A stretch of DNA of 64,000 nucleotides from Mucidula mucida (lineage: Eukaryota > Basidiomycota > Agaricomycetes > Agaricales > Physalacriaceae). The notes beneath the pieces are model-generated. The model searched no databases, was not told the DNA's origin, and saw nothing but the letters and a program-made list of their open reading frames with translations. Location of the stretch: positions 372,001 to 436,000 of the forward strand of contig JADNYV010000002.1 of NCBI GenBank assembly GCA_015501055.1, in the 5' to 3' direction. Positions 33,447-45,174 of the stretch are shown in pieces; positions within the stretch are counted from its first letter, which is position 1, and every line of letters starts with the position of its first letter. Position numbers and translations under genes: made by a program.

Positions 33447-33648
33447 GATGGCAATGTTATGGGAATACGCGATTGCACATAGTCCAGTTTATCAATGCTG
33501 ACCTGGGCAAAGGAGCGGAACCCTCAACCCCCGACAACCCTGAGTTGAACACGATCGCGAGCTTCACGGGTTACATTGATTTATGATACAAGTAGGTGTT
33601 AGTTACAATGCTTTACAATAATTCTGGGACAAGCCAACAGGCAGCCGT

Positions 33649-35444
33649 TTACAACTCGTTTTTGACCTTGCCAGTAGCCTGTTGAGCTTTGCCCTGCCCT
33701 CCGCATACTTGTCCTGGGCCCATTCCTTTCCTTCTTGCGCCTTGTCCTGCCCTCCGCATACTTGCCTGGCCCATTCCTTTCCTCCTTGCGCTTTTCCTGG
33801 CCCTCTGCATACTTGCCTGAGCCCATTGCTTTCCTCCTTGTGCCTTGTCCTTGCCTTCATTCCACTTCTGCTCCGTCCCTCCGCTGAGAATGTCCCACAC
33901 TTTGTGCAACTGATCCTCGCCAGCATACATACCATTATTCACAATGTCTCTGATGGAGTTGAACAACGCTTCGGATTTGGACGTGGCCTGAGTGTACCTA
34001 ATTCTCGTCTCCTCTGGCAAAATGATAAGCGACAATTTGAGCGTACAACATTGTGCTTACGAAGTAAACCCGAACGAGTCGATGGCATCTGGTTGTCGGT
34101 TAACCCATGCTCACGAAGGAACGCCCGAAGACGAGCATCAGGCCATGTGAGATACGAAAACGTGCGCGCAGACAGATCGGTATATCTAATACTCGATTAG
34201 CACACGAACATTTGTTTAAAGAAACGATCAACTTCTCATTGATCGCCTTGACGAGCTCGTCACGCTTGACCTGCGCGTCTGAGCGCAAATAGCCGTTGTC
34301 GACGAGCCAGGAGCGCATCTGAGAATCCGACCACGCATTCCAGAAAGTATCATACGCGTTGGAATAATTATCCCTGAACAATGGTCATTAAACGCAAGAC
34401 AGAGTTAAGACCGCTTACTGGACGAGCTTCATCATCTTCTCACGCTTGACTTCCGCGTCGCTTTTAATGACATTGTGATCGATGAGCCAAGCTCGCATGT
34501 CGCTGTCGGTCCAAGTATCCCAAACATACGAATTCGAATCGTAATAATACCGAGACATCTGGTCGGCCAAAGCATCTCGATTTTTTTGGGTGTTCGAGCG
34601 ATCGTCGACAAGCCCATGCGAGGCAAGCCAATCGTACTGGAAAAGTGTTAACGAAAACATATATGGCCAAATTACTAGAACCCACCATATAAGAATCGCT
34701 CCACGCCTGCCACACCGGGTCAGACACTTTCGAGTAGGAGTCCTTCATTAAAGCCATCAACTCTTCGCGCTTCATCTCCGACTTCGTCTTCAAAACACCC
34801 TTGTCAATGAGATAAGAGCGCAACTGGTTGTCATCCCAGGTCGAATAGACATAATCTTTGCTATCGTCCAATACGCGCGCAGCCGAGTCCGTGGCTTGCG
34901 CGTAAACACTTGACACGGACTGCGACGCTTGATGCTTGGTGTCCCCATATACAGCTGAGCTCGCGGTATCGCTGGCCTGCGAGGCGAAGGAACTAGCGGC
35001 ATTCGTATACATGTAGTACCGACTCCTGACCATCTGCAGCAATTCTTCTCTGGGACCTTTAGGAGCGACGACGCCCTGATCCATGAGGAATTGGCGGAGC
35101 TGAGACTCGTCCCAGCTGTCGAACGTAGATTCGCGCAGGTTGGAGAACGCCTGCTGCGCCGCGCTATATTGGTCGTACGTCCAGGATGATGCAGAGTTCC
35201 AATTCGACTTGACGAGGTTAACGAGATCATCGCGCGAGTAGGTATCGGTGGAAGGGGTAGTGATATGATGCTCTGCCAGCCATGCTTTTAGCTCTTCGTT
35301 CGACCATTGCTGGTACTCTGGGAAGTTGTTTAACCATCAAATCAATGAAAGAAAAAGGCAAGACTTGCGCGGTGTATCTGAGCCGAACCAGGAAGCCTGA
35401 GTGCCCACGGCGAGGAGAAATGCCAGAAAAATTGAGGATCTCAT
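33649..35444 (-). CDS. Ish1/Msc1-like stress protein with signal peptide
   Basis: A protein of the Ish1 family (fission yeast Ish1, budding yeast Msc1), which localises to the nuclear envelope/ER and responds to stress. The ATG at 35444 starts a signal peptide, MRSSIFLAFLLAVGTQAS. At least six Ish1 repeats follow, each of the form W-x2-x-LR-x-L/W-L-x2-G/H (for example WSNEELKAWLAEHHI, WDESQLRQFLMDQGV, WDDNQLRSYLIDKGV, WTDSDMRAWLIDHNV and WSDSQMRSWLVDNGY). Each is followed by a basic KREEL/KRDELV stretch. The extreme C-terminus ends QQATGKVKNEL and is preceded by a tandem repeat of about 50 bp that breaks the frame (listed separately). It is divergent with RAD54. The structural role is inferred from the family. 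Confidence 0.85.
33691..33855. repeat. Out-of-frame tandem repeat, 53/51-bp units, inside the Ish1-like gene
   Basis: Three head-to-tail copies, the outer ones partial, contain the shared blocks CCCATTCCTTTCCTCCTTG and CTCCGCATACTT. Unit lengths are 53 bp (33711-33763) and 51 bp (33764-33814), followed by about 41 bp of a third. Because 53 is not a multiple of three, successive copies are read in different frames on the minus strand. One frame gives KAQGGKEWA-type and YAEG-type peptide that fits an Ish1 tail, and the others give Arg-rich text. Confidence 0.8.
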
Positions 35445-35772
35445 GGTGACGATGATGGTAGTAAAGTCTTGAACAAGGCCCGCGGGTTTGGCAGCCTTTA
35501 TATGTCGGAGTCTTGAGAGTGAGCAGCGATTGACGTCAGGCTATGACGCTCAAGACAGCGTTGATTCATTAGATCGTGGAGCCAGCAAAAACGCGCAGAA
35601 GACCGATCGTTACGCGTATTTCATTCTCTTTCAGCACCAAGCGGCTGAAGCACAGACGTGGCGCGCAGTCGTGGTCGTGGTCGTTGGTGAAATTTTGAAA
35701 TGTCAATATCCCGACCACGTGATACTGTTTGGAACTGTTGAGGACGCGCCTCGTCCCTTGTCGCTTACCATC
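35445..35772. promoter_or_regulatory. Divergent promoter of the Ish1-like gene and RAD54
   Basis: About 330 bp lie between two start codons. A TATA-like ATATAAAG on the minus strand near 35500 is placed for the Ish1-like gene. An ACGCGT (MCB core) at 35612-35617 with a nearby ACGCGC lies about 155 bp before RAD54, which in other fungi is a cell-cycle and damage-regulated gene. The motif matches are short and so suggestive only. Confidence 0.35.
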
Positions 35773-38763
35773 ATGTTACGACGCGCACCGACCACCAACG
35801 ACGGCAAAGTTGTCGACCGTCTCCAAGAAAGCCAGCGTATCAACAAGCCATTCAAGGCACCCTCCTTCACAGCTGTGGTCGACCGTGCCCAACTCTCCAG
35901 AAAACGCAAACGCGCTGTATCTTACAAGGGACAACAGGCTGCCGATGATTCGGACTCTGACGATGGCGGCAAGAAGAAGAAAAAGAGAAAGGACGACAAG
36001 GATCCGTATCATAACGAAGAGGAGCTTCTCGCTGCAGTCAAGAAATATCCTGTCTTCAAGCCTAAACCGTTCAATCAGGCCCGTCGATTTTCTATGCCTA
36101 CCATGACGAACAAGGATGGCGAAACAGTAACGCACTTCATCACCAATACTGCCCTCGGCATTCGACCCCAGACGAAAATCATCCCTCGTCCTCTACACGA
36201 CCCGATGGAGGATCACGCTATTGTTCTCTACGATCCTACAATAGACGATCGGGAAACAGATGAGGAAAGACAAGAGCGCCTCAAAGAAGACGAGAAACTT
36301 AGAGCTTTGAAAGAGGCAGAGGAAAAGACAGCTGGCATGTTCAATCCCCACAAAAGTCTCAAGGTCTTATTAGGAGAGGACAAGGATAAGAAGGCCACGG
36401 TCGATAAAGTCCCTGTGGTTATAGATCCTCAACTGAGTAAAGTCCTGCGGCCGCATCAAGTAGAGGGTGTAAAGGTTCGCGTTCTTCAGTCCATATTTCG
36501 CATCGTTGTACTGAGTTCTTGACAAGTTCTTGTATCGCTGCACGACAGGTATGGTCGTTGAAAATCAGTACGGTTGTATCATGGCCGACGAAATGGGCCT
36601 TGGGAAGACCCTTCAGTGTATCACTCTACTATGGACTTTAATCAAGCAATCTCCTCATGCGGGCAAGCCTTCCATCGAAAAGTGTATCATTGCTTGTCCT
36701 TCCAGTCTCGTCAAGAACTGGGCGAATGAACTCGGTAAGGGACCTCGGAAGTCTTTTTGTTCATTGCTAACCCATCGATAGTCAAGTGGCTTGGAAAGGA
36801 TGCCATACACGCGTTAGCCGTTGATGGGAAAGGCGGTAAAGCCGAACTCCACGCACGCGTCCAGCAATGGGTCGATGCTCGTGGAAGGAATGTCACGCAG
36901 CCAGGTCTCTCACATCTCAAATGTTTCTGTTCTGTACTGACTTAATGCTAAAGTGATGATCGTGTCCTACGAAACACTTCGTACGCTCAAGGCAAATCTT
37001 GCTAATTGCACGATTGGCTTACTGCTGTGTGACGAAGGACATCGGCTCAAGAACGATGGTGCGTTGTACTTGTTATTGGCGCCGCACTCATCGAACGTCG
37101 TCGTCTAGAATCACAAACCTTCACGGCCTTGAACAGCTTGAATGTCAAGCGACGCGTCATTTTGACGGGTACACCTATCCAGGTTCGTACTTTGCAATCA
37201 AAGATTCGGATACGGTTTTGAATGCGTTCACCTAGAACGATCTGTCAGAATACTTTTCTCTTCTCAACTTCGCCAACCCCAATTACCTCGGTACCAAGAA
37301 CGAATTCCGCAAAAACTTCGAGAACCATATCATCAAAGGACGCGATGCGGAGGCCAGCGATAATGTCAAAGAGCAGAGCGAGAAGAAGCTCAAGGAACTC
37401 GGTGGTTTGGTTACTAAATTCATCATTCGGAGAAGCAACGACCTTCTCTCGAAATATTGTAAGTCTAGACTGTGTGCTATTCGCGGTGGCTGATATCAAT
37501 GGCAGTACCCGTCAAATACGAGCAGGTCGTCTTCTGCGGACTATCCGACTTTCAACTTTCCTTGTATCGTCTCTTCATTTCGTCGCCCGAGATCAAAGCA
37601 TTGCTTAGAGGGGCCGAGTCTCAGCCTCTCAAGGCCATCAATATCTTGAAGAAGCTTTGCAACCATCCAGAGCTTTTAAACTTACCGGAAGACCTTCGAG
37701 GTTCGGACAAGCTGATACCAGAAGGATTCGTTGGACCCAACTCCTCTAAGAACGGACGCAATGACACCGTCCGATGTGATTGGGGTGGAAAATTTCTTGT
37801 CCTTGAGCGGTAAGCTGGCTTCTAGCTCTCACTATACTGAAACTCAGTGATCATAGTTTCTTGCACCAACTTCGAACTACGACAAATGACAAAATTGTGC
37901 TGATCAGTAATTACACGCAAACCCTTGATCTCTTCGAGAAACTATGCAGACAGAAGAAGTGAGTGTCGCTACCTTGTGAAAGCTCCGGAGTTATTAATGG
38001 CATTATTTTAGATATGAATTCTTCCGACTAGATGGCTCAATGACCATAATCAAGAGGCAGAAACTCGTCGACCAATTCAACAATCCTGAAGGCAAGGAGT
38101 TCATCTTCTTACTGAGTAGCAAAGCCGGTGGATGTGGCATCAACTTGATCGGAGCCAATCGACTGATCCTTTTCGATCCTGGTGCGTCTTCTAGGGTTTC
38201 GCCATCGCACCCATGTTGATCCCGACTCAGACTGGAACCCCGCCGCCGACCAACAAGCCCTTGCTCGTGTATGGCGTGATGGTCAGAAGAAAGAGTGTAA
38301 GCACCTGCCTTTGACAGAGTGCGTGCATTCACGTGTTACCAGGCTTTGTGTATCGCTTCATTTCGACAGGAACTATCGAAGAGAAGATTTTCCAGCGTCA
38401 AGCTAACAAGCAAGCCCTGTCCTCCGCAGTCGTAGATGAGAGAGAGGACACCGAGCGTCACTTTTCTCTAGACTCGCTTCGGCAGTTGTTCTTGTTCAAC
38501 GAGAAGACAATATGCGAGACGCATGAGACGTTTAAATGCAAACGTTGTAGCAACGGGAAACAGAAGATCAAGGCACCGGTACTGTTGTACGGCGACGCCA
38601 GCACGTATGTTTGGAGCACTCTCACGTTGACTGAAGACTGATGCTTGCTCACAGGTGGAACCACTTCACTAACGAAGAGCTCAAGAACAATCACGATGAC
38701 TTGTTGCGAGCGGAAGTTGGACTTCCGGAAGTTTCCTTCGTCTTTCAGTACATCAGTCACTAA
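35773..38763 (+). CDS. RAD54: DNA repair ATPase Rad54
   Basis: Rad54 is a Swi2/Snf2 dsDNA translocase that works with Rad51 in homologous recombination. The ATG at 35773 begins [17 protein letters not shown]. An N-terminal Lys-rich region ([11 protein letters not shown]) and the Rad54-specific PFKAPSF and [15 protein letters not shown] blocks precede the ATPase core. The core shows [17 protein letters not shown] (Walker A), [12 protein letters not shown] (DEGH box), [57 protein letters not shown] text, [17 protein letters not shown] and [21 protein letters not shown]-terminal zinc pair, CKRC, and the usual end follow. About ten short introns are present. All helicase motifs are intact. Confidence 0.95.
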
Positions 38764-38923
38764 GAACTATAATGCCACGGAATCTACACACTACAGCAAA
38801 CTACATTTGTAACAATAGAAGCGCAACCCCATGTATCATATATCCGAACAATCTGTATTGCCTACAAAGAAATGGATACTGTACAAGTGATCATGATATA
38901 GACAATCGACGACTCTCCGCCTC

Positions 38924-40853
38924 TCACATATGTTGGACGGACTTTCTGGCCTCAATAAAGGTCTTGATGCTCGCATGTCCATCACTAGTTGCAAAAAATG
39001 CGCGCTTAGCAGCATTCTCCCATAGAACAACACCAAGGTCTTTGGCGTAATCGAGTACGAGCTCATAATCTGCCAAAGATTTGAACTCTGTGTAGAGAAA
39101 GCCTGACGAGGTGTCAGTCAGAGCTTGGAAACCAAGATGTGCCTACCGTCTTGGGATTTGAGTCTGTTCTTTTCCAGTTCCCACAGACGAATTTGATCTT
39201 GAACGGTCACTGGAAGCAAGGGGTTCTATAATATTTGCTCAGTAAGAGCAAGGTGCAACTTGAGAAATGCATACATTCTTTCGCATTTGGGGATGTGCAT
39301 GTGTTATTAAATAGCTGATAATCTGAAGGCAGAAGGTAAAACTTGGGCGACAGATCCAATGAAGAAATACCTGATCTGCGGATATGCCGTTGTTGAGCGC
39401 CTTCTTCACGCTTTCGCGGGTGATAGATCCAACTACTAAATTAGGGAATCGGTACTTTAAAGAAACGAAGAGGTTCAAGACGGCGGTTTGCAGAGGATTG
39501 TCTGGTTTCTGATGAGAACGAAACAAGCATTGAGTAAGAATGATATTACCAGTATAGGCGTAGATCCGGTAATTCGTCTCGAGGACAATGAAGCCTTCTT
39601 TGGGTCCAGAGCTGACACTAGTAGCAGTTGGAAGAGGTGGTGAAGATGAGGTAAGGGTGGTAGCAAGGCGTGTGGGGCTAAAACGGCGAGACGACGACTT
39701 GCGCTGCCATATAAGTCCGTAGTCTCGAAGATCTGTTAACATAGCTGTCTGTGTTTTCGACAGATTCTCGATGGAGTATTCCTTTGAACGGGGATCGTCA
39801 GTTGTTCGCGCAGTGATCTGTAGCACTTACTCGTCCGAGTTCCATCGTGGATAACATGAACAAGAAAGCCAGGACGTCAACAATATCCATGTGCCTTGCC
39901 TACTAGGCGTTACAAGATGCGTATCTTGAGGTATGTGTATGCTTACCGTCGACTTTTCCAGATACTGAATCAATAGCTGCCATAATTGAGCATGGGGTGG
40001 ATACAAGAGGAACTGGAACCCCTTTGACGTAATACGAAGATTGTGCCCTCTATAGCATGTCAGGTTAGAGTGTTGAAGATAGGTAGACATGATGCGGACT
40101 GTTGTGGCGCCATCATAAGGCCACTGCCTTTGAGGAGGGCAAGAACGCCTGGTGACGGCGAAGCAGGCTGCTGACCGGTTCCCGATGAAACCATGTAATG
40201 TAGAATTGTCTTTGTAAGGTCATTAGACACGACAATGGGTCAGGACATGATCTTCACCTCCCAACGTTCCAGGGCGTATCCGTCAAGAGCTTCGACGTCG
40301 CGTTTCTCGTCCTTTTCTGCCGGCACGCCGAAGCTACCATTGGTGCCTCTGGCAAAAGTCAACGGAAGCCCTGAAGACTTTGTGAGGATTCCTACCCGCC
40401 AGTTATGGCTTGCCTAAGGCTGGTCTTGAACATGGGATTGAGCGCAAGTTTATCAAGGGTGGGTAATATGTTGAGCCTCGATAGGCTATGCAGTGCTTCA
40501 TCATATACTCTAAGAAATGTCTCATTAAAGACACGACTACAAGGTTCAAGTTGTGGTTATACTTTTTGTATTGGCGAACAACCCAAGCAGCCATAGTTGA
40601 GGACGGCACAGCTGCCTCGAGCCAGAGCAAATTCATGATAAGCTGCCTCTCCAGAGGCGAAACGAGTCTACCAGATATGAGAACGAGCAGGACCTTGCAG
40701 AGAGAGGCTCGACCTGAATATGGAGAGACATGAGGAAGGACGTTGGTAGAGACGCGAAAGAGTTGTTTTCGGTTCTTTCACGAGGAACTCAATGAGGGTG
40801 TGTGGTTGAGCGGGGGTCAGCAGCGGATCATCAGGTTCAGTGGGTGCGGGCAT
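38924..40853 (-). CDS. TFB2: TFIIH core subunit Tfb2 (p52)
   Basis: Tfb2/p52 anchors and stimulates the XPB/Ssl2 helicase in TFIIH for transcription initiation and nucleotide excision repair. The ATG at 40853 gives [12 protein letters not shown] and then [20 protein letters not shown]. Exons continue with [86 protein letters not shown] and [18 protein letters not shown]. The C-terminal p52 domain has [39 protein letters not shown] and [15 protein letters not shown]. These are family signatures in the right order. About nine introns are inferred. The start is 64 bp from that of divergent NOP53. Confidence 0.92.
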
Positions 40854-40917
40854 TCAGTCAAAGTGGTGGTTAGAGTCAAGTCAAATTTCGCTTCCGATCA
40901 CCTTGCTTTTGGCCATC

Positions 40918-42553
40918 ATGTCGGCTTCTGCTTCATCGTCAAAAAAGCGCGGCTCTGCCGTTGGAGCTCCCGCTCAGCATTCGCAGTCTAGTCGCAAAGG
41001 AAAACGTGCATGGCGCAAAAATGTCAACATTGAAGACGTTGAAGAGGGCATGGAGGTGATGCGGGATGAAGAGCGAGTCTGGGGGTACGTTTTTCTTCTT
41101 GGATATTATTGTCCATCCACTTAGAATTCCACAGAACGGCTGTACAAAAAGTAGCAACCGACGACCTCTTCGTTGTAGACACTACTGGCGATGATCAAAG
41201 TATGTAACCTTTTGCAATCATACTCATCACTCATGGTAGTCCGATTTCAGTACGCAAAACCGTAGCCCACTCCAAATCTTTACAGACAACGGCTTCGAGA
41301 ATACTTGCGCAACGATCAGCTGTTCCTGCAGTTTTTTCACGAACGACAACCTCCACAAAACGAAAAACTGTTATTTCTAAAGAAGAAAAAGAACGGCTAC
41401 TCCGCATAGCAAAACGTCCCCGCAAAGGCCCTCTCAACAGTTATGTGGACCCTACGGAGATCGGTGCTGGAAGCGCCATCATGGGTTTGACTGAAGCAGT
41501 GAGACGAAGCGGGGGATACGATCCTTGGACTGAAAGCGTACAAGAACCCGCAGAGGCTCCAATGGGCACCGAACACTTGCAGAAGAAGGTGTTCAAGGTC
41601 TGTGATACTTTGTTTCATAGGCGAACAACACTCAATTCTTATCAGGCTCCCGTTTATACAAAGCCCCGCGATTTGATCGAGGTCCCAGCTGTCGTCGAAC
41701 CTCATCTTGGCACGTCGTACAACCCTCCCGTTCATGCTCATCAAGAGTTGCTGTTGAAAGCTCACGAGATCGAGGAAAAGAGAGTGCTAGAGGCTGAAAA
41801 ACAAGCTGTGGTCAAGAAGCGGATGGAACAAGCACGCGTAGATGCCAACGCTGAAGACATCGGTGCTCTTGGAATGACCCTTGACGCGCCAACCGCGGAT
41901 ACCATTGACGTAGAGGAAGATGCAACAATTTCATTCGCAAAGGCCATGCCTGAGCGGAAAACCAAACAGCAACGGAGAAAAGCTGAAAAGGCTCTGGCGG
42001 AGGTATTGCCTTTATCTCTGTGTCTCCGCTCTTCCATTGAAGTTGTTATGTTAGAAACGCGCTCTTGCCCACAAGATAGCCAACAAGAAAATGATGTCCA
42101 TCATCGAGCGTGCCAAGTTCTTGCGCAAAGAGGCGCATAAGACCTCCCAGCAACGGGCGGAAGAACGGAGAGTTCGCGAGCAAGCCCTTGCTGCAAGACT
42201 CAAACGCGGACTGTCTGGGCATAAGCTTGGCAAGCACAAGGTAGCCGAAGGGAACGTCGACGTACAACTAGGGGAGGATCTGAGTGAGAGTTTGCGAGCA
42301 CTCAAGGTATGTTCTTGGATTATCGCGATTCCCACGCAGGTCTCATGTCCTATAAGGTGGAGGGTAACATGTTCCGCGACCGGTTCATCAGCCTTCAACA
42401 GCGCGGCCGCTTGGAACCTAGAGCGCTAGTATTGTGCGTGCCAAAGCTTTCGAACTTGTCTTCTCCGCCCTTATCTTGTTAATTTGTAGGCCCAAGAAAC
42501 GCAGGAGAGAGACTATTGAATACGAGAAGCACGCGTGGAAAAGATTCGAATGA
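40918..42553 (+). CDS. NOP53: Ribosome biogenesis protein Nop53 (PICT1/GLTSCR2)
   Basis: Nop53 recruits the nuclear exosome helicase Mtr4 to pre-60S particles for 7S pre-rRNA trimming. The ATG at 40918 opens a Ser/Lys-rich start with SSRKGKRAWRKNVNIEDVEE, the typical Nop53 beginning. The middle has VEPHLGTSYNPPVHAHQELL and the charged helical block ERKTKQQRRKAEKALAE. The end has RAKFLRKEAHKTSQQRAEER, GLSGHKLGKHKVAEG, EGNMFRDRFISLQQRG and the stop after YEKHAWKRFE, all hallmarks of the family. There are five introns or so. It shares a 64-bp promoter region with TFB2. Confidence 0.93.
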
Positions 42554-42845
42554 CCTACGTTTTCAACATTGTCAGCCGTATGATGATTTTTAATGCGCCA
42601 TCTTCCGTGTTCGTGACATTCGGTTAGAAGGATCGTTCATCCGTCCGGTTGCAGGACTGATAATGAGATATCTGTAAAGCAAACGGCCAACGAGCGAGTG
42701 CTAACCCATGTCATTTAGTTGTCAGTCCATGTGGATGTATGATGGCGTTCGGGTTCTTTCCCCAGATAGGGTACTGACTGAATGTGATTCCTCATAAATA
42801 GCCGTGGTCTAACGTTGGAAGCTCCCATCACCACGTCTCCCCGTT
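42554..42845. other. Promoter region of the P450 gene
   Basis: About 290 bp lie between NOP53 and the P450 start. No coding exon or RNA gene is seen. It should contain the NOP53 3' UTR and the P450 promoter. Confidence 0.5.
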
Positions 42846-45062
42846 ATGTCTCCGCTACAGAGTGTTCTGGCATTCCTCGCATTTCTGGGAGCCGGAAACG
42901 CGCTCAAAGCTTGGTATTTGGCACATCGAGTAGAGCAGACGTTGAAGTGAGTGCCTTAATTATAGTAAGCACTTCGGAGAAGCGTTTCTCATACCGTACA
43001 AGAACTACGTGTCCGGGAGGAAATAAGATCTGGATCTTTCCCTTGGGCGCGCTCCAGTTGCTGGCCGGACCATTCTATCCTTTCCGAGGGACAGTCGGTG
43101 ATTACTTTGGGAAATTCACAGGTGAGCTTCTGATCAACGACATCCTTTCGAGCTGTAATATCTGTAGTCTACGCCAAGTATGGAAGTACTTGTCTGAGCT
43201 GTGCATCGGTCTGGGGCGCGCGGCCTACATACTTCATTACAGATGCAGAGGCCGCCAAAAAGATATGTTCTGATCGCCACACATTCATCAAGGACGTAGC
43301 TTCCGTGCGTGTTTTAACCAATTCGAAATATTCGTACCATCTGAAAAGGCCTACTAGTACGAAATGCTCAATATCTATGGTCCAAACGTTGTCAGCGCTG
43401 AAGGGGCAGTCTGGAAGCGCCACCGAATGATAGCCAACTCAGCGTTTAACGAAGTACGCACTGCGCACTTATGATGTCACATCGGACTGACGCGCCGCGA
43501 TAAGGCTAATAATGCGCTTGTATGGAAGGAGAGCATGCGCATTATCGAGGAGTGGTTCTCTGATATCGACAGTCGCAAGGATCCGGAAAAGCCCATTGAT
43601 CTTTCTGCCGAACTCTCCCAAGTGTGTCCCACCTGTCGTTGGACTTTTACAGTAGTATTAACTCTCTACCTTAGCTGACGCTATTGGTTATATCATCGAC
43701 TGGGTTCGGGCGGCATGGGTCGTGGAAGGCCTTTGAGCACATCGATGAGCCGCCGCCTCCGGGCGAAGTCATGGACTTCCACTCAGCGGTCACGAAGGCA
43801 ATGTCGCGGCTGCTCTATAAAGTTTTGACACCCAAGATTGTAGACACCATAGCGACCACTTTCTATATCCCGTTCTTAACGCCGCTATTGAAGGAGACGA
43901 AGGCAGCGTACGACGCGCTACAATATCATATGCTGGATGTTGTAGCTGAAGCTCGAGCATGGGTGGCGGACGGAAAGAAGACTGAGATAAACGCGGCGCT
44001 GCTCAAGAATTTGGTAGAGGCTAATTCTGAGGAGGCTATCACCGACGATGAGTTCCTATCGAATACTTTGGTATTTACCATCTTCTTTGCTGTTGTTGGG
44101 AACTGAACCTATATAAATAGGCCTTTCTACTCGCTGGACAAGGTATGATGATGATATTTGGATGTTCAGACTCCGCTAATACTTCCTAGAAACAACCGCG
44201 CATACCACATCTTTCACTTTATCGATACTCGCTCTTTATCCTGAGGTCCAAGATAGGATACTTGAGGAGGTCAACAAGGCCTGGCCTCGGAATGGTCCTC
44301 CTCCAGTACGCTCGACACGCTCCCACTGCATTACATCACTCACTTCGCGTTCCAGACATACAAAGACTATCTGACAAAATTTGTACGTTTACATTTCATG
44401 CCTCACGCGTCACCAATTCAATATCTCCCATATTTAGGAATACACCACTGCGACTTTCATGGAAACGCTCCGTCTCCTACCCGCAGTTCCCAGATTCGGA
44501 AAGCTGGTGCAGAAGGATACCGTCATGACGGGTCACAAGTTCCAATTATCGCCTGACGGCAAGACGGTGGACCACGCTGAACCATTCACTATCCCGATCG
44601 AAAAGGGCACCGTGGTCATGGTTGACGTTACTGGACTTCACATCAATCGCACGTTGTATCTTTCAAACATGACCGTATGCGTACTCACGAATGAGTACCT
44701 AGCTATGTACTGGGGACCTGACGCAGAGAAGTTCAAACCTCAACACTTCATCGATACAGATACCTACCGCTGGCCTCGGGACGCATGTAAGGACAATGGC
44801 GCCTCGTATCAGCGTAGTTCTTTCTAACACTTTAACAAGTCTATGGCTTTTCAGGTGGCCCTAGAACCTGTCTCGGTCAGCGTTCGCCACGACCGAGGCG
44901 GTCTGCATTCTGGCTAACATAGTAAGAAAGTACGAAGTCCTCGTTCCGCCAACCATACGACAGAAGAGCTTCGAGGAACAAAAGCGCATTATGCTTGATT
45001 GGTATCCTGGTATTACTTCTGTTCCTACAGGAGCGAAGACAGTCTTTCGCTTACGGAAATGA
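42846..45062 (+). CDS. Cytochrome P450 monooxygenase, frame-disturbed
   Basis: A basidiomycete P450, probably ER-anchored by the N-terminal hydrophobic segment LQSVLAFLAFLGAGNALKAW after the ATG at 42846. Blocks in order are the helix C WKRHRMIANSAFNE, the I-helix FLLAGQETTAHTTSF (joined over an intron), the ExxR motif TFMETLRLLPAVPRF and the haem loop FSGGPRTCLGQ with the Cys ligand. Two places lose frame by one base. One is near 44301-44312, between PRNGPPP and TLDTLPLHYITHF. The other is at the TT at 44883-44884, just after the haem loop, where one more T would give QRFATTEAVCILA. All functional motifs are otherwise present, so sequence error is as likely as gene decay. The substrate is unknown. 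Confidence 0.8.
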
Positions 45063-45174
45063 TATTTACACTTGCGTGTTCTTGATACTCAGTCCTGCGT
45101 TCGCCGTTCATTGTCCATGCAAGTAAGTATCCAAATCCTAGTAGTATACAAAACTTCTATTCCTATATTCCAAA

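Noticed and set aside
33682..34200. Cys/Pro-rich plus-strand frame (LSWAHSFPSCALSCPP type)
   Set aside because: It arises from the reverse strand of the Ish1-like tandem repeat and has no other support.
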